From positions 2,507,001 to 2,571,000 of the forward strand of contig NZ_CP083455.1 of assembly GCF_020229735.1 (NCBI RefSeq): a DNA stretch of 64,000 nt, given 5' to 3'. The translations under genes were made by a program, and so were the position numbers. The stretch is from Deinococcus taeanensis. GTDB taxonomy: Bacteria > Deinococcota > Deinococci > Deinococcales > Deinococcaceae. The notes under the pieces are model-generated. The model worked only from the letters and a program-made list of their open reading frames with translations. It was not told the origin of the DNA and searched no databases. Every line of letters begins with the position of its first letter. Positions within the stretch are counted from its first letter, which is position 1. Positions 61,022 through 64,000 of the stretch are shown piece by piece.

Positions 61022-62137
61022 TCAGGCAGGCGCACCCAGTCGCGAGAGGGCCAGGTCAATCTCCACGTCCGATTTGCAGAACGCCCAGCGGGTCAGGCCC
61101 GCCGGCACCGCATGCTGCGCGTAGAACGCCTCACCCGGAATCACCGCCACACGCGCCCCGGTCACCAGCGCCTCCGCCGTCCAGGTGGGGTGCAGGGCCG
61201 TCAGGAAGTACGTGCCGCTCGGTTCGAACACCGTGGCGCCCAGCGCCCTGAGCCCGGACGCCAGGTGCGCCATGCGCGCGCCGTACGTGGCGCGCAGCTC
61301 TGCGTAGAACCCCGAGTCGCGCGCCACCGGCAGGGCCGCCGCCACCGCCGCCTGCAGGGGCGCGGGCGCGCAGAAGGACGTCACCTGCCGCAGGCCCTGC
61401 ACCCCGGCGCTCAGGCCGCTCGGCGCGGCAATCCAGCCCACGCGCCATCCGGTGGCCTCCAGGCGTTTGCCAGCGCTGCCGACAGTGAAGGTCCGTTCCG
61501 GCGCCAGCGCACGCAGCGGTGTGGGCGGCGCGCCGAAGTACAGTTCGTCGTACACCTCATCACTGATGATCCACAGGTCGTGCTGCCGGGCAAGCGCCAC
61601 GATGCCGGCCAGCTCCGCGGGCGTAAAGACCGTCCCGGTCGGGTTGAACGGGCTGTTCAGCAGCAGGGCCCGCGTGCGGGGCGTGACGGCCGCTGCCAGG
61701 ACGGCGAGGTCGAACTGCCAGCCGGTGACCGGGTCCAGGCGCATGGGGACCGTGACCCCGGTCGCCCCGGCCAGCGCCGTCTGCGGCAGGTAGACGTCAA
61801 AGACGGGTTCCAGCATCAGCAGTTCATCGCCGGGACCCACCAGCGCCAGGGTGAGCAGATGCAGCGCCTCGGTGGCGCCGCTGGTCACGGTGATGTCGGC
61901 GCCATTCACGCCCAGGTCGGCGCCCAGAGCGTCGCGCAGAGCGCCCAGACCGGCGGGCGGCGTGTACTGGTCGGTGCGGCCCAGCGCGCCGCGCGCAGCG
62001 TCCAGCAGAAACGCAGGGGGTGGGGCGGCGGGAAAGCCCTGGCCCAGGTTCACGGCGCCATGCTGCGCCGCCAGTCGACTCATACGTGCGAAGACGCTCT
62101 CCTGGGCGGAGCGCGCGCGGACCTGAACTTCGGGCAT
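61022..62137 (-). CDS. Class I/II aminotransferase (methionine/kynurenine aminotransferase type)
   Basis: 371 residues. NLGQGFPAAPPPAFL, YTPPAGLGALRDAL, TSGATEALHLLTLALVGPGDELLMLEP, LLNSPFNPTG, ISDEVYDEL, and the PLP lysine K224 in VGSAGKRLEATGWRVGW; R in PSG/GLTRWAFCK region binds carboxylate. GQGFP plus SAGK is the pattern of KAT/YbdL methionine aminotransferases. ATG at 62137 follows CAGACT by 6 nt (leaderless), excluding the longer in-frame start. Exact substrate not certain. Confidence 0.88.
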   Translation of the reverse strand: MPEVQVRARSAQESVFARMSRLAAQHGAVNLGQGFPAAPPPAFLLDAARGALGRTDQYTPPAGLGALRDALGADLGVNGADITVTSGATEALHLLTLALVGPGDELLMLEPVFDVYLPQTALAGATGVTVPMRLDPVTGWQFDLAVLAAAVTPRTRALLLNSPFNPTGTVFTPAELAGIVALARQHDLWIISDEVYDELYFGAPPTPLRALAPERTFTVGSAGKRLEATGWRVGWIAAPSGLSAGVQGLRQVTSFCAPAPLQAAVAAALPVARDSGFYAELRATYGARMAHLASGLRALGATVFEPSGTYFLTALHPTWTAEALVTGARVAVIPGEAFYAQHAVPAGLTRWAFCKSDVEIDLALSRLGAPA

Positions 62138-63167
62138 ACCAGCAGTCTGCGCCTGAGCGCGCCATGCAGCGGCCGGCGCGGTGCAGACAAACGCGCCGCG
62201 GCGGTCAGGCGTGAAGGACAAAGCAGGTGCCTGGCTGACGCAGGAGACTGGTGAGGCGAGCGTTGCCCCCAGCCCGGACCGGGGCCGACAGGCCAGCATC
62301 CACCCGGCAGAATCCCGTGACCAGCCGCTGCCCCACTGAAGGCAATAGCCCTTGACCGGGTTTCGTTGCCCTCAGGGCAGCCCGGAATTCCAGGACCGCT
62401 GCGGCGGCCTGTTCATCGCGCTGACCGGCCTGCTGGCCTCCACCGCCTGTCCCCTGGCCTGGCCGGAACGCTGGACATCAGCCGCACGGACCAGAGCCTG
62501 CCGGCCCTGAGCCCTGAACGCAGCGTTTCTGGCGTGAGACTGCCGCGTTCCGCACACCTTTCAGCTCGTGGACCTCCTGGAGGTCAGCAGGGAGGGTCGT
62601 GGCCGGGCATGCATGGCGTTCTGCGCGCCCTCTCCCCCGCCCGGCCTGAGCGGCTCCTCGTTCTGACTCCCTCGCGGCGTCCCTGGTGCTGCTGGCGCTC
62701 GCGGCGTTGGGCGGCGCGTCCTGGACGCATCCTGAGCTGGGGGCCGTCACCCGGCAGGGCAACGCGCTCCTGCGGAGGGCGAGCCGACGCACGCGCGGCG
62801 TGACCCGTTCGCCGGCCTGTCCAACCACCGCCTGCTGGACAGCGGCCTGCGCGCAGCCCTGGACAACGCCTGACTCTGTTGAATCCGGACCACTGTAAAC
62901 GTCCCTCTGGCCCGTGCGGCCATGACCTTGGGGACGCCGTTCTGCGCACGGTGGCCCGCCGCTCGGCCGGTCCGGTCACGGGCATCGGCGGCGCTGCCCA
63001 GCGCCGGACTGGCGAATATCCACTGCGCCGCGCAGACGACGCGCTGCACCAGGGCAAGGCAGGTGCGGGGGGTAGAACACTGTTCCCCTCGCCTCGGGCG
63101 CCCCTTCGGGGTGTTCATGGGGGGGGATGTCAGGCGCCTGTGAGCCTGCGTGCCTAGCCTGAACTGT
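62138..63167. other. 1-kb stretch with gene debris
   Basis: Between the aminotransferase and the GGDEF gene there is no intact gene. A membrane-helix-like fragment (GLFIALTGLLASTACPLAW, from about 62406) and GGDEF fragments (62766-63084) on the plus strand are the remains of one earlier gene. The rest shows no recognisable coding. Confidence 0.6.
62766..63084 (+). pseudogene. Degraded GGDEF-domain gene
   Basis: Three fragments in two frames: RRDPFAGLSNHRLLDSGLRA (from 62796, stop at 62871), DHCKRPSGPCGHDLGDAVLR (from 62888, different frame), and RRTGEYPLRRADDALHQGKA to about 63084. They match, in order, the start, the middle and the ADDALYxAK end of a GGDEF domain; the RWGGEEF active site is missing. 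The neighbouring intact gene carries the same blocks (DALTELPNRRQL, DHFKRVNDTHGHDVGDAVLQ). Confidence 0.6.
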
Positions 63168-64000
63168 ATGACCGTCTCGCCTCTTCCCCACCTGGACCGC
63201 GCGGAGTTCGCGTTCCGGCGGGGCAGCCTGCTGACGCTGCTGGGCGCCGTGCTGGTCGTGAGTGTCGTGACGCTCAGCGTGCAGGCCTTCTGGAACTTCA
63301 GCGCCGCGGATCAGCTGCTGCTGGGCCTGCTGGGCCTGAAGAACGCCGCGCTGCTGGCGTGGCTGTGGCGCTCGCCGCGGCACTTCCGGCTGGTCGGCCT
63401 GATCGAGCTGGGCATCGGGGCGTGTACGGCGATTGTGCGGCTGTACGTCACGCTGCACAGTCCACCTTCGTACTCCGGGCTGGGCGGGTACGCGCCGTGG
63501 ATGATCCTGTCGTACCTCGCGGCGTTCCTGGTGCTGTCGCCGCGCAGCGCCGTGCGCTTTGCGCTCACGCAGTACAGCGTGATGGCAGCCGTGGTTTTTC
63601 ATTACGCTCTGGATGCCCAGGTGCCGGCCGCCATGAAGACCGGGCTGGGGAACTCGCTGCTGCAGACCATGCTGATGCACGCCACGTTCATCGCGTACCT
63701 CGCGGGGCAGCAGCGGCTGCTCGGGCATTATGTGCGGGCGCTGCTGAGTGCGAAGCGCGAGGCGAGTCTCGCGCAGATTGACGCGCTGACCGAGCTGCCC
63801 AACCGCCGTCAGCTCACCACCTGGCTGCGTGAGAGCCTGGGCGGGCCGGAGGACACCAGCGTGATCCTGTTTGACCTGGATCACTTCAAGCGCGTGAACG
63901 ACACGCACGGCCATGACGTCGGCGACGCCGTCCTGCAGCACGTGGCTCACACCATGCGCCGCAGCGTCCGGCAGCACGACCGGGTGGGCCGCTGGGGCGG
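63168..64000 (+). CDS. Diguanylate cyclase (GGDEF), cut by window end
   Basis: 277 codons are visible without a stop. About six membrane helices (residues 18-195) are followed by a GGDEF domain: DALTELPNRRQLTTWL, VILFDLDHFKRVNDTHGHDVGDAVL, and VGRWGG just before the window ends, where the GGDEF active site should continue. It would make cyclic di-GMP in response to a signal sensed in the membrane. TAGCCT lies 7 nt before the ATG (leaderless). Confidence 0.88.
   Translation, partial: MTVSPLPHLDRAEFAFRRGSLLTLLGAVLVVSVVTLSVQAFWNFSAADQLLLGLLGLKNAALLAWLWRSPRHFRLVGLIELGIGACTAIVRLYVTLHSPPSYSGLGGYAPWMILSYLAAFLVLSPRSAVRFALTQYSVMAAVVFHYALDAQVPAAMKTGLGNSLLQTMLMHATFIAYLAGQQRLLGHYVRALLSAKREASLAQIDALTELPNRRQLTTWLRESLGGPEDTSVILFDLDHFKRVNDTHGHDVGDAVLQHVAHTMRRSVRQHDRVGRWG

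Overview
The window is about 70% GC with very dense coding and looks like a chromosomal segment of a Deinococcus species. The strongest single marker is ddrC (42700-43395), a DNA-damage-response gene that I know only from Deinococcus. A FrnE-type disulfide oxidoreductase, a poxvirus-type topoisomerase IB, and a large number of apparently leaderless genes (a TANNNT box 5-8 nt before the start codon) fit the same lineage. No plasmid, prophage or CRISPR hallmark is visible.

Layout. 0-5 kb: TRIC-type channel, rpmF, AIM24-like protein, BCS1-like AAA ATPase, AEC transporter. 4.9-6 kb: a poor non-coding stretch with two copies of a short repeat, a possible 43-codon gene and a broken small gene. 6-16.4 kb: hypothetical protein, hemW, a TetR-ABC exporter operon, lpdA, kbl, a truncated GNAT gene, menG/ubiE, and a methyltransferase divergent from a LysR gene. 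16.4-26.4 kb: cytochrome c, alkyltransferase-like protein, cell-wall amidase, frnE, ftsH with an overlapping 19-codon upstream ORF, a secreted protein, der, and a small secreted protein. 26.4-27.5 kb: a decayed IS1-family element followed by another copy of the short repeat. 27.5-43.4 kb: rhodanese, xseA-crcB divergent from corA, tRNA-Arg(CCT), a coupled three-gene operon with a roadblock-domain protein, tsaE, ackA-pta-RNase H-like, an LptF/LptG-type permease pair, and ddrC. 43.6-50.6 kb: frameshifted acs, repeat copy 5, macro-domain protein and gmk, a lysine-tailed protein, ung-topIB, and a secreted protein. 50.7-59.7 kb: a long minus-strand arginine operon (argG, three GNATs, argH, two GNATs, an N-acetylglutamate-synthase-like GNAT, a secreted protein, carA) with a palindromic operator. 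59.7-64 kb: two small beta-barrel proteins, an aminotransferase, a ruined GGDEF gene, and an intact GGDEF gene cut by the window edge.

The most unusual feature is a family of five about 65-bp units (1464, 5041, 5254, 27418 and, on the minus strand, 45931). Each has a near-consensus sigma-70 promoter with an invariant 17-bp spacer containing TGCAT, then an intrinsic-terminator hairpin that starts exactly 10 nt after the -10 box. Each should produce an RNA of only about 25-35 nt, or act as an extreme promoter-proximal attenuator. I do not recognise the family.

Functional themes are genome maintenance (ung, topIB, xseA, ddrC, ATL protein, RNase H-like), acetyl-CoA/acetate metabolism (ackA, pta, acs, kbl, lpdA), arginine synthesis, and envelope functions. 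Start codons were chosen from Shine-Dalgarno sites, leaderless promoters or gene overlaps where these were visible. All family assignments come from reading sequence, not from searches.
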